Positions 1 through 22,803 of a stretch of DNA of 64,000 nucleotides are shown here, one piece after another. A program made the position numbers and the translations under genes. The DNA lies in assembly GCA_017590115.1 (NCBI GenBank), contig JAGGNK010008226.1:3827617-3891616 (forward strand), read 5' to 3'. The notes beneath the pieces are model-generated. The model had not been told where the DNA came from, made no database searches, and saw only the letters and a program-made list of their open reading frames with translations. Positions within the stretch are counted from its first letter, which is position 1; every line of letters begins with the position of its first letter. Source of the DNA: Montifringilla adamsi. Its lineage: Eukaryota > Chordata > Aves > Passeriformes > Passeridae.

Positions 1-132
1 CACCCACCCACCACAAGGAAATGAACAGCAGAAAAATTATCTCAATAGATAAGAAATAACATTTCAACTTAGAAACACATTTTCACTATCACATTTTCTG
101 ACTGATAATGGAAATGTTTATAATGATACTTA

Positions 133-10834
<10,702 letters not shown>

Positions 10835-11017
10835 GATGGTGGGCGAGCGCCGCTCTCCGCAGCCGCGCCCGGGGGCAGCGCCGGAGGGGCTCGGCGGCGC
10901 ACGGAGGCGAAGGGAAGGTGAGGAGGGTGCGGGCGGCCCCGGCTCCCCCCGCTCCGCGTCGCCCCCGCGCCAGGTCCCGCGGCCGCAGATCCCGAGCGGG
11001 AGAGGGAAGCGGCACCA

Positions 11018-11029
11018 CAAAATGGCGGC
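11018..11029 (+). promoter_or_regulatory. YY1-type motif in TIAL1 promoter
   Basis: CAAAATGGCGGC is a near-ideal YY1 core, typical of TATA-less promoters close to the start site. It lies about 185 bp upstream of the TIAL1 ATG. Occupancy is inferred. Confidence 0.65.
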
Positions 11030-11058
11030 CGCCACCAGACGCTCAGGAAGCCGCGCTC

Positions 11059-11069
11059 TGCGCAGGCGC
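11059..11069. promoter_or_regulatory. NRF1-type motif in TIAL1 promoter
   Basis: TGCGCAGGCGC matches the NRF1 palindromic consensus with one difference. It sits 30 bp from the YY1-type motif in the CpG island. Confidence 0.55.
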
Positions 11070-11166
11070 CGCCCCGCGCGCTCCCGGACCCGCTTCTCCT
11101 TCCAGGCCCCGCGGGGCCCGATGGGGATCGTAGGCACGGGCGGGAGACGCGCGGCGGAACCCCGCA

Positions 11167-11188
11167 GGCTACTGGGAGTTGTAGTTTT
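11167..11188 (-). promoter_or_regulatory. ZNF143/SBS-type motif, copy 1
   Basis: On the minus strand this reads AAAACTACAACTCCCAGTAG, the long ACTACAACTCCCAGCATGC-type element bound by ZNF143/THAP11 in many vertebrate promoters. A second copy faces it at 11,226-11,245. Confidence 0.65.
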
Positions 11189-11225
11189 TCTGGCCGGGCA
11201 TAGAACAGCGGGACACCAGGAGAGA

Positions 11226-11245
11226 ACTACAACTCCCGGCATGTC
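11226..11245 (+). promoter_or_regulatory. ZNF143/SBS-type motif, copy 2
   Basis: Plus strand AACTACAACTCCCGGCATGT is the same long element, inverted relative to the copy at 11,167-11,188 with about 37 bp between. Such pairs are common at bidirectional promoters. Confidence 0.65.
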
Positions 11246-11286
11246 TGGCGCCAGCGGCGCCGCGGGGGCGCGCCGGGGACGCCGCG

Positions 11287-11291
11287 ATTGG
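11287..11291 (-). promoter_or_regulatory. Inverted CCAAT box
   Basis: CGATTGGCCG reads as a CCAAT box on the minus strand, in the orientation of TIAL1 and about 450 bp upstream of its ATG. It is a short motif, supported only by its position in the island. Confidence 0.4.
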
Positions 11292-11589
11292 CCGTCGGCA
11301 GCCCGGGAAGATTCGCTTCGCCCCGATCCCGGTCCCGCTCCCCGTCCCGGTCCCGGTCCCAGCTCCAGCCTCGGGCCCACCGAGCGGGACTGGGGTGCCA
11401 AGACTGCGCTGGAGCGCGGTGTCACCGTGTGCGGAGGACAAGCGCCGCGCCCCGCTGTGCCCCGAGGCTCATCCCGGCCATCCCGCGTGGCTGCGCCGGG
11501 CGGGCGCGGCTGGCCCTCAGCGGGACGCGCCACCGCGGGCAGCGACAGCCGCTGGAAAAGGATGGCCCGGCTGCCAGGGGCTCGGAGCA

Positions 11590-11667
11590 GGCTGCCCTGC
11601 GTGTGGCAGGGCGCTGGGACCAGGTGGTTTTGTAAGGTCCCTTCCAGCCCAAAACGCTGTGATCCCG
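11590..11667 (+). mobile_element. CR1 LINE 3' end remnant
   Basis: The segment resembles the 3' end of avian CR1: a CCCTGCgtgtGGCAGGG block, GGACCAGGTGGTTTTGTAAGG, then GGTCCCTTCCAGCCCAAAAC and degenerate short direct repeats (CTGTGATCCCGTGATTCCC) that stand for the ATTCTATG-type terminal repeats. It is diverged and 5'-truncated, as CR1 copies usually are. It lies at the upstream edge of the TIAL1 CpG island. Confidence 0.72.
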
Positions 11668-14600
11668 TGATTCCCAGTAATTCCCATTTCATGTGCCACA
11701 TACCTGTGTGTGTACCTAAGCACCGAGCAGTTCACTGGGAAGATTAAGGGGTGTGTGGTGTTTAGGGGGCCCACCGAGAGAGGCAAGTTGGGAATTGCCA
11801 GTGGGAAATGGGTCAGGATGGCCCTGCACAGGCAGAGGATGAGCATCCTCACATGCAGCTCCTGCAGAATAATCACAGCTCTCTCACTCTGCAAAAAAAT
11901 CCCTTTGTACACGTATTGAATATTCAAGTACTCTTAAATATCCTCTTCCTAAATAGTAATATCACAGAGAAAACTGCTTATATAGCTATCAAACTCAATA
12001 TTTTCGTGCCTGCTGCTGTCACAGTAGTGTTTTCCTCTTTAATTTAAACATGCAAGACTGTTGACAGGCACATATTTCTGGTAGAAGTTTTTGTAGCACA
12101 TGGGTGCACAGAGAGGTGGCTTCAATAACTCTTAAAAATGTATTAAAACCAAAGCAGTTCGAATATGTAAGGAATTAGTGGAGTACTCTAAGCATGGATT
12201 TTGAATAGCCAGAGATCTGCAGGTAAGGAATCTCTGTCCAGTGTCCAGCAGGCATCAAAGACTTTTTTTGTTGGTCTACAGGCAGTAAATGCCAGGAATT
12301 CTTGGAGTGAGTCCTTGCTGACATTTTCCAGTGCCTGCAGCTCCAGGAGATGATGCAGCAGGACTGGTGTGGACAGAATGGAGCCGTGGCACCCAGTTCT
12401 GACCATCATCAGGGTGTGCAGCACTGCCTGACTGCCAGGTCCCTGGCAATGTGCTTTTGTCTAATGCAGCAATAAAAAAAAAAATAAATAAATCCGTTTC
12501 AGAGATATTCAAGATCCCTGCAAAAAATGGGTATAAATATATAAATTGCTTTATAAAGATAAAGCAATTATACACTGACTGAGTCTTCAAGCATGTACTG
12601 AGTGTGAAGTTTAAAACTTCACTGAGGGTGAAGTTTTTCTGCTGGGTTTACGATTTGCAGCATTCAGACTGTTGGATAGCACTGATCTCAGGAAAAAATC
12701 TCTGGAAAAAAATAAAACCTCCACTGTGCAGCTGTGTTTTCCCATTAACAAGTACTCCTTTTGAGATTTGTTAATGGGGGGATCAGAGCCAGCCAACATG
12801 AGATTAGGAAAAGGGAAAACCTGCTTCTCCTTCTGTGAGAGGGAGACCCACGCGGTAGATGAGGAAAGGCTGTGGACGTGTCTGTCTGGACTTTAGAAAA
12901 GAGTTTAACACCATTTTCCACCACATCCTCCTGGAGAAACTGGCTGTCCATGGCTTGGACAGGGGCTCTGTTTGGTGATAAAAATCTGGCTGGATGGCTG
13001 AGCCCAGAGAGTTGCCCACATGCTACAACAACATCACAGTTTTCACTGAGTATTGACTCCAGCAAAGGAATTGTTTTGCACTTGCCTCTTGATTTATCTC
13101 TGTCAGAGCAGCCAATCTACTGGGAATTGTTAGCCTGCATACCTTATTCTCAATTCCAAGTCTGGCAGCTCTGCTGTGGCAGTGAAATCTTGCAGAGATG
13201 GTTTGTTGACTGGTCTTCACCTCAGCTCTAAAATCAAAGCACTTCTGATTATTTTTTTTTCCCGTACAGAACCCACATTTTACAGATTTATGAAGAAAAT
13301 CAAGACACAGGAAAGGTTTGAGTTCTTAATCTTGACCTCAGGGTACTGTAGGTCCTCCTGGGAGGTAGCACAACTTGGAATTAGGAATAGGGATGCCCTG
13401 GGAGGCAGAAACCAGTGCTGCTCTGGCACTGCTGCTTCCCCAGAAGGGAGGAGGAGGGGATGGAGCAGGAGGAGAGGAATTTGGGGGAGCATCTTTGAGA
13501 AGCTGTTCTCACCCAGCAGAGGCACTGCAGGATGTGGGACAGTGAGGTCAGAGCCCTCAGGGAAGCAGGCAGAAGGAAACTACACTTAAATACATTTTCT
13601 TGCTCTTCATCATCTTTTCTTCAATGGCAAGAGAGTTAGTCTTGATATCCAGTCTTTTTTAAATCTAATTACTTTGATTTTTTTCTTTCTCTACAGATCA
13701 AATTATCCTTCTGAAGAACAGGAGGTGTGGTGAGACTTAAAATAACTCTTCAAATATGGACAATTTCAGATGTGTAACAGAAGTACCTGGGGCGAAATTT
13801 GGAGATCTCCTCACAACTGCTACCCAGCCCTTGGTCAGACTGGTCAGATTCCTGTGAGCTAACTGGGAAGTAGCACAGAATTATGGAATACAACCAGGAA
13901 AGGAGCCTGAACTTAAACCATGTCCTGAAAACATGCTTTCCACTCCTGACCTTGATTTCTTTTATTTATTTTATGTATTTATTCTCCCCCCCAAAACCTA
14001 ACGCTTTATCTAAATGGAAAGTCTTTAGTTTTACCTGACTTAGCTGGGAGGTTGACATCTACAAGGAGACAGGGCTAATCGTCTGAGCTATTTAAATTTT
14101 GCAATACAGCCAAAGCTCTTCCCTCACAGAAAACAGGTAGGAAACTAGACCTAGGTCAGGATGGGAGCTGAGCAAAGTAAACTAACTAAAAATAATTCAT
14201 AAGTAAGCAGAAAAGGAATTGTCAAATAACTAAAACTTCTAAAAATGAGAAAACTTAAATAAGGATCAGTTTCCTGCAAAAAATTACTTTTATTTCGATA
14301 TCAGTTACCTTTTACTAAGAGGAAGAAATTTACCTGTAGGTCAAAATCAGAAGAGTAATTTCTCTTTTTTTAATAGTTCATCAAGCCCATCAACTCTTCC
14401 AAAAATTTGGTTGTCATAACTGAAAACAACAAAAAAAAATACCACCAAGAAAAAGCACATTTCATTACAGCTTTATGTATCAGGGGAACACCCTTTTTCT
14501 TAAAATTTCACCTAATTCCTCTGAGCTGAAAGTTTCTCATGTGGAAGTATAACTTAATCAGAAAGCATCTAGAGCCTTTACACATGGAAAGGTCATTCCA

Positions 14601-17600
14601 CCAAAAATAAACATAAAGACGCTGCCAGTCTACTGGAAGTTTAGTTCAAATGCCATCCAGAATTTGTCATCTGTCAGCTTCCTTGTTTGCAGCAAGAAAA
14701 GACACATGTATTCTAAAATACAAGAAAACTTTCTGTTGTGTCACACTGCTCCTATTTGATCATAGTCTAAACTCTGAACAAGCTGGGATGGGATCCCAGA
14801 GAGCCAAGAGCAGAAAATGTGCCTGGCAAAATCAGGGAGTTAAAGACACAGACAAACTGATGCAGTGTTGCTTTCCTAGGTTCACAAAAAGAAACTTTGA
14901 AGGCTGCACCACCTCTGCTTTAAAAAGCCAGAAGCTTCACAGCATCTTTATTTCTGTTGTGAAACTGAAGAAAGATATTCCTAGCGAACACAACTCCCTG
15001 GACATCTTAACAGGAGACATCTGCTTATCACAATTACCCCAAACTTTGATTCTTGCAGCTCAAGAGTTTGTTATACCAAAACCATGAAGCAGAGCTGTAT
15101 TAGACGTCTTTATTTGACTGCTCAGAACAAAAAGACACGTTATTCCAAACATATTTGTTTTTAAAATGTATTTCTGTGCATTACACATACTTCATAATCA
15201 CTCAGCATCTTTGTTTAATTATGCTAAATAATGGTGAACAAGAACACTCTCATTGATTGTACATTAAAACATCATTCACTGACACATAAATGCACCATAT
15301 TACAAATGCACAACCTTGCACGATCTCTTACAAAGATTTTGTTTCTGAGACTTTAGCCCTGGAACAAGCAAAAAGGGGATCCATGCACACAGATAAATTG
15401 TAAAAACATGGTGAGGATTCTGTGCAAAAGTCACCTGGAATTCTTTGACTAGTGAGGCTGGAAACCTGAAACCTGAAATTCTCTTCAAGTATTTTCTTTT
15501 GAGAAATTTCTGGCTGTATTCATGTTGGAGGCAAGAAAGTCATGTAGGATATTGCTGTCTAGACACCATTAGATCACAGCATCCCACACTGTGTGCTCAG
15601 TACAAGGGCTCAGTCATGCAAGATTCTTTCTTTTAATCTGTTTATTGCTCTGCTGGGTCTTGCTGCCTGCTTGATATTGCTGCAGACTGCTCAGCTCCCT
15701 CTCTTGCAAGTTCTTCCTGGATGTTCAGGCTTGGCATTGCTCCCAGTGAAGATGTGGAGCTAAAAACCCGTGGTGAAATACAGAGAACTTCAGTCCCAGA
15801 ACCACGTTCTGCTTCTGTTGATTAAAGCAGCAGAGGGTAAAGTCTTAAAACAGAATTCTCAAAGCAAAAATTTACACCTAATGCAGGATGGGTTTCAGGA
15901 AACACAGACATGGAGCCAGTAAAATTCTCAGACAAAAGACAAAAAAACACATGCAGTGATCATGTGGTACAGAGCTGAACTGGGATGCAAGAAATAAAGG
16001 TTAAGGGCTCTGATCTGGGTGAGAGCCACAAGACCTGAACCACAATCCAGTGCCTGCCCTAAGCATGGGATTATTCTGGGATGTTATTTAAATTTTTCTA
16101 CACAATGGCAAAAAAAGTAAAGATTTTTCCTTCTCAGTGAAGAACACTGACAATTAAGAAATCTCCAAAGATTTTCTTTGGATGGAAGAAGAACCAGGGC
16201 AGCACTCTGCTGCTTCTCAAACTGCCCTGGCTCTCTCACCTTGCCAAGGCAGACTGTTTTGGCAACCCAGGATGTGCTGAAGAGTGGAAGTGATCTGCTC
16301 CATTTAACTGCCAGGCCACATTCCCAGCACCAGGGAACACAGGGAGGGCTGTGCTGTCCCAAAGCTTAGCAAGGATATTTCCATGCCAGTATAAACCTCT
16401 AGAAATCAGATCCACTGTGTTTATGTGTTTTGCACCATTTTATTCTAATAGAGTTGATATTTAAACCACAGCATAGATGATGTTCAGCCAAAAAAAAAAA
16501 ATCAAAAAAACCTAAAAAAACCAAAATATGAGACTTTAGAAAGATATGAGAAAATTTGCAATATGCACTTAAAAACAAAAATCTAGTTTTCCAGTGCCCT
16601 GGACTATTTAGACATATAAATAGTGGGAAAGGAAAACAGCTTTGTTCTGGGGAAAATCAGCCAAAGATTGAAAAAAATCCTTTTAGGTACTACAGACTGA
16701 AATTGCAGTTCTGTAAACACAGACAAGCATCATCTAATCTTCTGTTTCAGAAAATTTATTAAATTTGGAAAGTATTTCCCTGCAGCTGCTCTGAACTTTT
16801 TATGCATGACCCAGGTTTGTCTTCCTCTGAATCTGTGGAGATGCAGTCACAACTCAGCCCCTGGAGCAGGAGTCCCCAATTTCCTGCGCCTCTGCCCTAT
16901 CAGGGCAGACCTGCAGCAAGGATGGCAGAAAATAAAATGTGATCAGGAGCTGCAGATTACAGTTTTCAGTTCTAATTTAAGAAGGGAGTTAGTGGCAGTC
17001 CAGTTTGACCTGCAGGTTTTCCCTCTGTGGCCCTGCTGCAGGACCCCTGGGCCATCCAATCCAACATAAACCATGCCCTGAGCACCAGACAGAGCCACTG
17101 CTAGAGATGGGATTTTTGCTCAACTCTATTAGCAAGGAAATTAGAGGAAAATTGTTATAATAAATAGTCTTTTATAAATGCCTCCTCTGGCTGTTGTTTT
17201 GTTTTTATCAGGAGTACGCAGACTAGGATTTTCCACTCGGATTTCTTTACTGCTGAAGACTGTATTAAAATTCACCATGGCAAAACTCACTTTTGCATGA
17301 GGATACCTGCAAGCATGGTTTTGTTTATAACTCCATCTCCTGCAGGTTATTTTGCCAGTGAAGATTTGTGCTGACTTCTTGGCTGGCTCAGATTTCAGCA
17401 GAGGCACAGTGATATTCCCCATTAAAGGAATGTGTGGGTTCTGTGCCACCAAAGGGTTTGAGTTTTCAGGTTTTCATTTTAGTTTTTAGTTTTTCCGACT
17501 GGTTTGCAGCATTGAGTGGATGTGTCAATGCCTCCATGGATCAGATGGCTGATGCACTGAGGAGTAACACTGTCCAGAAATCCTCCCCTCACCTCTGCCC

Positions 17601-20600
17601 ATCCTGCTGATCCATCCTGTGTGATGGATTTCCTAGGTAGGCAAACAGCAATTGTGGCGCTGCAGCTGTGGGATATCTTTGGAGGGAGCCTGGGGTGAAA
17701 CCTCAGCAGGAAACAGCTCCAGGAGAAAGGAGGGGAGGCACTAATGCTCCTTCCAACCCCTGTCACAGCTCTTATCAGCCAGCCAGCCTTGAGCAGCCAA
17801 CCACATTCCCAAAAAGTGGAGGGGTTGCATTCCTGGCACAGACCTGAAGAGCTCTTTGTACAGCTAGGAAATTCTGGCACTTCCAAAGCTGAATTCCCAG
17901 GCAGACCCTGCTCCAAGGAGAGCCAGAAGGAGCAGAGACTAAAGGACATGCATTTGTTTCTTTCTTTTCAGTCTGTTGCCTCCTTTGAGACTCCACTGTG
18001 CCAGGGAGAGAGCCAGAGATGCTATCAGCTCTGCATCTGCTTCTTCAATTCAAGGGAATAAAAATATTTGGAAGGGATGATTAGGGGCAGAGCACCAATA
18101 TAATTAAATCAGCTGCAGTACCCACAGAAACTGGAGAAATACTTCTGCCTTTACATGTGCAACATTCTGCTCATAAAAGGATCGATTTGCTCATGAAGAG
18201 GCTTTTTAAACTCCCTTTTCAGTTGTTTTTTCCAAACTCCGTACTGTGTCTGCTATTGGGCACCCTCAGGTCTGGAAATGATTCTGTTTTGGACCAAGAT
18301 TTGCCAGTAAACTTTGGAAAAATGACTCAGATGTTCCCAAGCACATTTGGACCGTGGCAGCCCGGAGTACAGCAGGGCAGATTATCCACTAGGTGGGAGC
18401 CTCTCAATTCTAATGGGTGCTGGCCACTGTGGCAATTAAAGCACCGGCTCAGACCGACTCTCCTTCATCCTCCTGATGCCCAAGGGAGACAAAGTTCTGC
18501 TCCCTGGTTAGACCCAGACACTCCTAAACTGAGGAGCTGCCTCCTTAGGCTACTGTCGGACTGACACTGGAAGAACAGGGAATGAGCAGCCAATAATGCC
18601 CACTCTGGAAACATTAATTTGCCTTACATGTACCATATCATGACATATTAAGGGAGTGAGTAGCTCTAAACATTAAGTTGTCTTCTGCTGCCTATGCTTG
18701 GAATTGAATTTTGCTTTTGCTGCATACAGGTCACAGAAATGAAAGCTGGTTTTGCAGTGTTCACAGCCAGATTTGCTCCCTGATTTATGACAAATTTCCA
18801 AATTTATTTCCAGGTGGAAATAAAAAGGGAAAAGAAAGTAAAAATTGTGCTGGAATTAGCCCCTCAATCTTTATCCAAAAATCTGAAATTCTGAAATCTG
18901 AGTATGTGCTTTGTGAATGCCCAGCTTTAGTGTAGCTGCAGTGTGATTGCAACATGTACATTTAAAAAGCTTTTCTCCATTTATATGGTACAATCAGCAC
19001 TCGAATTTCTTATTAATATTTTGAATTTTCTATTAAAGTTCATGGGAAATATATTTATCTATCAAATGACTTGCCAGTTACTGTGACTCCAACAAGCAGA
19101 TGTCATGATCAAGCCCTAAGAGCCAAGCCATGTCTGCAGCAGGCAGCAGGCAGAGTGAGATCAGACCATTTGTGGATGGCTTCATCCACTACCTCTGCTC
19201 TCCACTTCAGCACCAGTTACACTAAATTGTGTACCAAACTCTGGAAATCAAGTCTGAAGAGGTCTGTAGCAGAAGTGGCAGATTAGTGTAAGATTAGCAA
19301 TCACTTTGCATCTTTAATTTTCTTAAAGGAGGCCCCAATTGTATCAGTGGCCCAACAAACAACTCCATGATTCTGAACAAACCATGAAGGCAAACATCTG
19401 TACAGCTCTGGCTACAGTAATTCATAGGTGGGACCTTTTGTTTTTAGCTGAAATGGTTCATACACCTGGAGCAGGATATTCAAAGTACAATCAGTGAAGA
19501 CCTGGGCTATTCAGTGACACTCTGGATGAAACATCAAGTGATGGAAATCATGCAGGTCAAATTCATCATGTCTCTTGACTCTGAGGATTGAGAAAGTCCG
19601 TGTTTATTGCATTTATTAGGAGTGTTTATATGACTCAAATGCATCCAGCAGAGGACTTGGACTGGAGCCTGCTTCACAACACTGCACTCGACACGTGCCA
19701 GGCACGTCACTCACCCAGGTTCATCCATGACAGCTCCCTGCAATACTCATCCAGAGCAAACATCTGAACTCCCAGTCCTGGCTGGCAGAGCCTTTCCTGC
19801 TCAGGTGACCTGTGAAAGTGCTCAGGAGGCAGAGAGCTGATTTAGATCTCCCTGCAAGATGTGTTGTTTCCTGACACACCAGAGATATCTGCTTGATTAG
19901 TGCAGTGAATAACAATTTTATTACAGCAGTGCTGTGCTGTACAGCCTGAGCCAGAGCTGCTGTACAGCTGGGAGGGAGCTCTCTGCAGCCCATGTTCAAG
20001 TCAAACAGACACGGAAGACCCTGTAGAGTAAATCAGCTCTGGGTAACTACAATTAGTTTCTAGTTGTCGTGGAGCACCCTGGAGCAAATGTTTAGTTTGG
20101 TACTCCTGGGTGTGTGAAGCACTGTGCAGACAGGAACCTGGACAAGTCAGAAGTGCTGTGTTTGCACTTACATGAAGAACACATGAAGAATACAAAAAGT
20201 AGAAAATGCTACTTGAGTGTTTTCCCTTCCGAACTAGAGCATATAGACCTTGAGCCTGGAGTGTCATCTGAGATTAGCCAGACACTACAGAGACTCACTT
20301 ATCTTAATAAAAGATTTTCCTGAAGCCAGGATTTTTGCTTGGCAGTATTCCCTACACGAACATTTTCATAAATCATTCTGATCTGAAGGATGGCTAATGA
20401 CAATATGAACTAGAAGCCACATTGCCTCAGGGTTACAGCCATGGCCAGCAACACCCCAGCACCAGAGAGCAAACAGTGAGTCCCTGTACAGATATCCTGT
20501 GTAACCTGCCTCGCTGGCAGTGCTTTCACCTGCACAGGAAACCAGGCTAAATCCTACCTGTCAGGAAAGACAATTTCATTAACAGAAAAAGCATGATGTC

Positions 20601-22150
20601 TTGCCAACTAAATTCAATCACTAAAAGGCTTCTTTCTCCCTGTCAGCTCAAACTGTTCTCTTTCCAGCTGGATGCTTGTCGACCCTGCAGCAGCTCAAAT
20701 GAATCTTGAATCACTAACCCATGATAATGTCTGTGAAATGCAGCCCCCTCTGTTTCTTAGCAGGGTATGCCCCCACAAAAATGTCTAACTTAAGTTAGAT
20801 ATCCCTTTGAAATTTCCTTTAATTAATTTTTCACCTACTTGCTGACCTTATTCATTAGCTCTGCTCAGTACATGGTTGGCTGCCAGCTGCAGCAAAATAA
20901 AAGCCCCCCATCCCCCTGCATTCTTCGTGCCTTTGTTTACTTTCCCTCAGCTACAAACCCCATTTGTACCACTTCCTCAACCTACAAAAGTAATTTTCCT
21001 GCAGGACCTTTTTAACATCTGTGTCCCCTGCGTCTGAATCAGCTGCTTTTGTTGATTTGGAAGAGACTCTGGCACATGCTACAGGGAGCATATGGTGTAA
21101 GTGTGCCTTTCTGTTGCAAAAGTGAGAGTGAAATTCCTCTGCAGATTGGAAGCAGAATAAATCGCTGATATTACTCCTTTTGAGGCTACTGCTGACATTG
21201 GTTGAGGTTTTATACAAGAGAGCATGAGAGGCAGCAGAGGTAGGAAACATAGCCAGGGACAGGCACCTGTTCAAAGGTCAGGACTTTGAGATGAACAAAG
21301 TTTGGGATTTGTTGCTTAGAAAACAGGTGAGTCAGAAAAGGTGATGGCAATACAGACATCTGCAAGTAAATGCTCTGGGGAAAAAAAAATTATCCATTTA
21401 TAATACTTAAGAGTCAAAGGCACACAACAGTGGGGACAGAAAAATGGGTCTGTGATGGAGCAGTGTGGTTCTGACAGCAAGGAACAGCCAGGATGGAAGA
21501 GCTGCAGGAGTGAAGGAGCAAGAGTCAGCAATTATTTGGTTTGTCAGTGTGATAAACAAAACCTCCTGTCAAAAGATGAATGACGATCAGTAGGGGAAGC
21601 AGTATCAGGAGATCTTTGATCCTGCCTCGAGCAGGAGGAGATCCTGGCTGTGCTCAGCGGTGCGAAGAGGCAGGGGTCTTTTTGAAATAAGAGATACTTC
21701 AGTAATAAGCCTCTACCTCCGAGGGATTCATACTTGGAATTCCTCTAAGCAAATAGCTTTGCAGAAGGTAACTTCTGCGTTTGAGGGACGCTGTGCATTC
21801 GCTCCTCTCCTTGGAGTAACTATCGGCAGGCGCCTGTGGCTGCTCCTGTGACTGTCAGATGACTGCAAGTGGTGCAGCCGTGAAGCACAGCTGCCTCCAA
21901 CCAAACCCACCGAGAGCATGACGGGCTGATAGAGCACCCATGAGAAAGCCACTGTTTTAAACCTCACGGACACACTCTCTGCCTTCAGGTGTATTTCTAA
22001 GTGAAACTGAGAATTGAGACACGCATTTGCAAACTGCTGAGAAAGTTCAAGCCGGTTGAATCCGACGAACAACGCCTGTCCACACCCTCACTTGAGAAGC
22101 ATTATTTTTATTGTTTATCTGCCATAGCCTCGAATTATCAGTCACGGGGC
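11668..22150. other. TIAL1-BAG3 intergenic region
   Basis: About 10.5 kb separate the two divergent promoters. Apart from the CR1 reverse-transcriptase fragment at about 12,835-13,020, I see no supported gene, RNA or repeat family. Open frames such as 14,650-15,087 (145 codons) have no recognised domain, and no splice sites or polyadenylation signal tie them to a transcript. Local A-rich tracts lie at 12,473-12,492 and 16,490-16,525. Confidence 0.7.
12835..13020 (+). mobile_element. CR1 LINE reverse-transcriptase fragment (dead)
   Basis: Reading from 12,886 the plus strand gives LDFRKEFNTIF then HHILLEKLAVHGLD. This matches the conserved reverse-transcriptase block of CR1-type LINE ORF2 (LDFSKAFDTV...HSILLEKLAAHGLD). 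The frame hits a TGA at 12,976-12,978 and another stop next to it, while homology at the DNA level continues (ATCTGGCTGGATGGCTGAGCCCAGAGAG). It is therefore an old, broken copy with no coding capacity. Boundaries are approximate. Confidence 0.82.
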
Positions 22151-22445
22151 AGGGCGTTTTGGGGAGGAGCTTTGATCTTTCGCTCAGGGCACGGGGCACT
22201 AGGTCGGAGCTGCCTTGCGAGAGCGCCGGAGGGCTGCGGGCTGCGCCAGGACGGGCTCGGCGGCGCGGCAGGGACCGGCCGGAGCAGGAGGGCAGCCCCG
22301 GCTGGAGCACTCACCCCGCGGTGCCCGTGGCGAGCAGCCCTGCCCTCGCTGCACACACAGCCGTCCCGGGGCCGCCTGTGGCTCCCGGGCGTTCCCCGCC
22401 AGCCCTCCCCGGTACCCCGGGGGTCTCGCCGAGCCGCGCTGGACA

Positions 22446-22465
22446 CAGCCAGAAGTTTCCAGCCG
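22446..22465 (+). promoter_or_regulatory. Heat-shock-element-like site 1 upstream of BAG3
   Basis: GAA at 22,452 and TTC at 22,457 form a perfect inverted pair (AGAAGTTTCC), flanked at 5-bp spacing by partial units. BAG3 is a known HSF1 target with heat-shock elements in its human promoter, so the site is plausible here. Confidence 0.5.
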
Positions 22466-22545
22466 GCAACTCCTCCGCCGTCCCCCGCCCTCCTGCTCCG
22501 CGTCCCGCCCCTCGTCCCTCCTCCGCCACCGCCTCCCGCGCCGCC

Positions 22546-22565
22546 GTTTCCAGACAGTTCCAGCC
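22546..22565 (+). promoter_or_regulatory. Heat-shock-element-like site 2 upstream of BAG3
   Basis: TTTCCAGACAGTTCCAG has TTC at 22,548, GAc at 22,553, TTC at 22,558 and G at 22,563. These are 5-bp units in alternating orientation as in an HSF1 element, with two perfect units and two partial. It lies about 70-85 bp upstream of the BAG3 ATG. Confidence 0.58.
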
Positions 22566-22632
22566 CCGCGCCCCCGCCCCCCGGCCCGCGGCGGATAAAG
22601 CGGCCGGCGCGGCCCCCGGGCACTGCCCCGCC

Positions 22633-22803
22633 ATGAGCGCCGCCGCGCAGACCCCGCCGCCGCCGCAGATGGAGGGCAGCGCCGAGCCGCTGCCCCCCGG
22701 CTGGGAGATCAAGATCGACCCGCAGACCGGCTGGCCCTTCTTCGTGGATCACAACAGCCGCACCACGACCTGGAGCGACCCGCGCCTGCGGGCAGCGCCG
22801 CAG
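22633..22803 (+). CDS. BAG3: BAG3 coding exon 1 (WW domain)
   Basis: 57 codons, [11 protein letters not shown]... to ...RLRAAPQ. The two WW tryptophans are W24 and W47 (GWEIKID and TTTWSDP), with the central aromatic pair FF at 36-37. Donor CCGCAG|GTAGGG. G at -3 of the ATG. The intron start is strongly G-rich. Confidence 0.96.

Noticed and set aside
13873..13950. Possible reverse-orientation CR1 tail (CACAGAATTATGGAATACAACC...)
   Set aside because: It starts like the reverse complement of a CR1 end, but the expected GGTTTGGGTTGGAAGGGACC block is not convincing.
14650..15087. 145-codon plus-strand ORF with an ATG
   Set aside because: It is the longest ORF in the TIAL1-BAG3 gap that starts with ATG, but no family match, promoter, splice or polyadenylation context was seen. 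It is compatible with chance.
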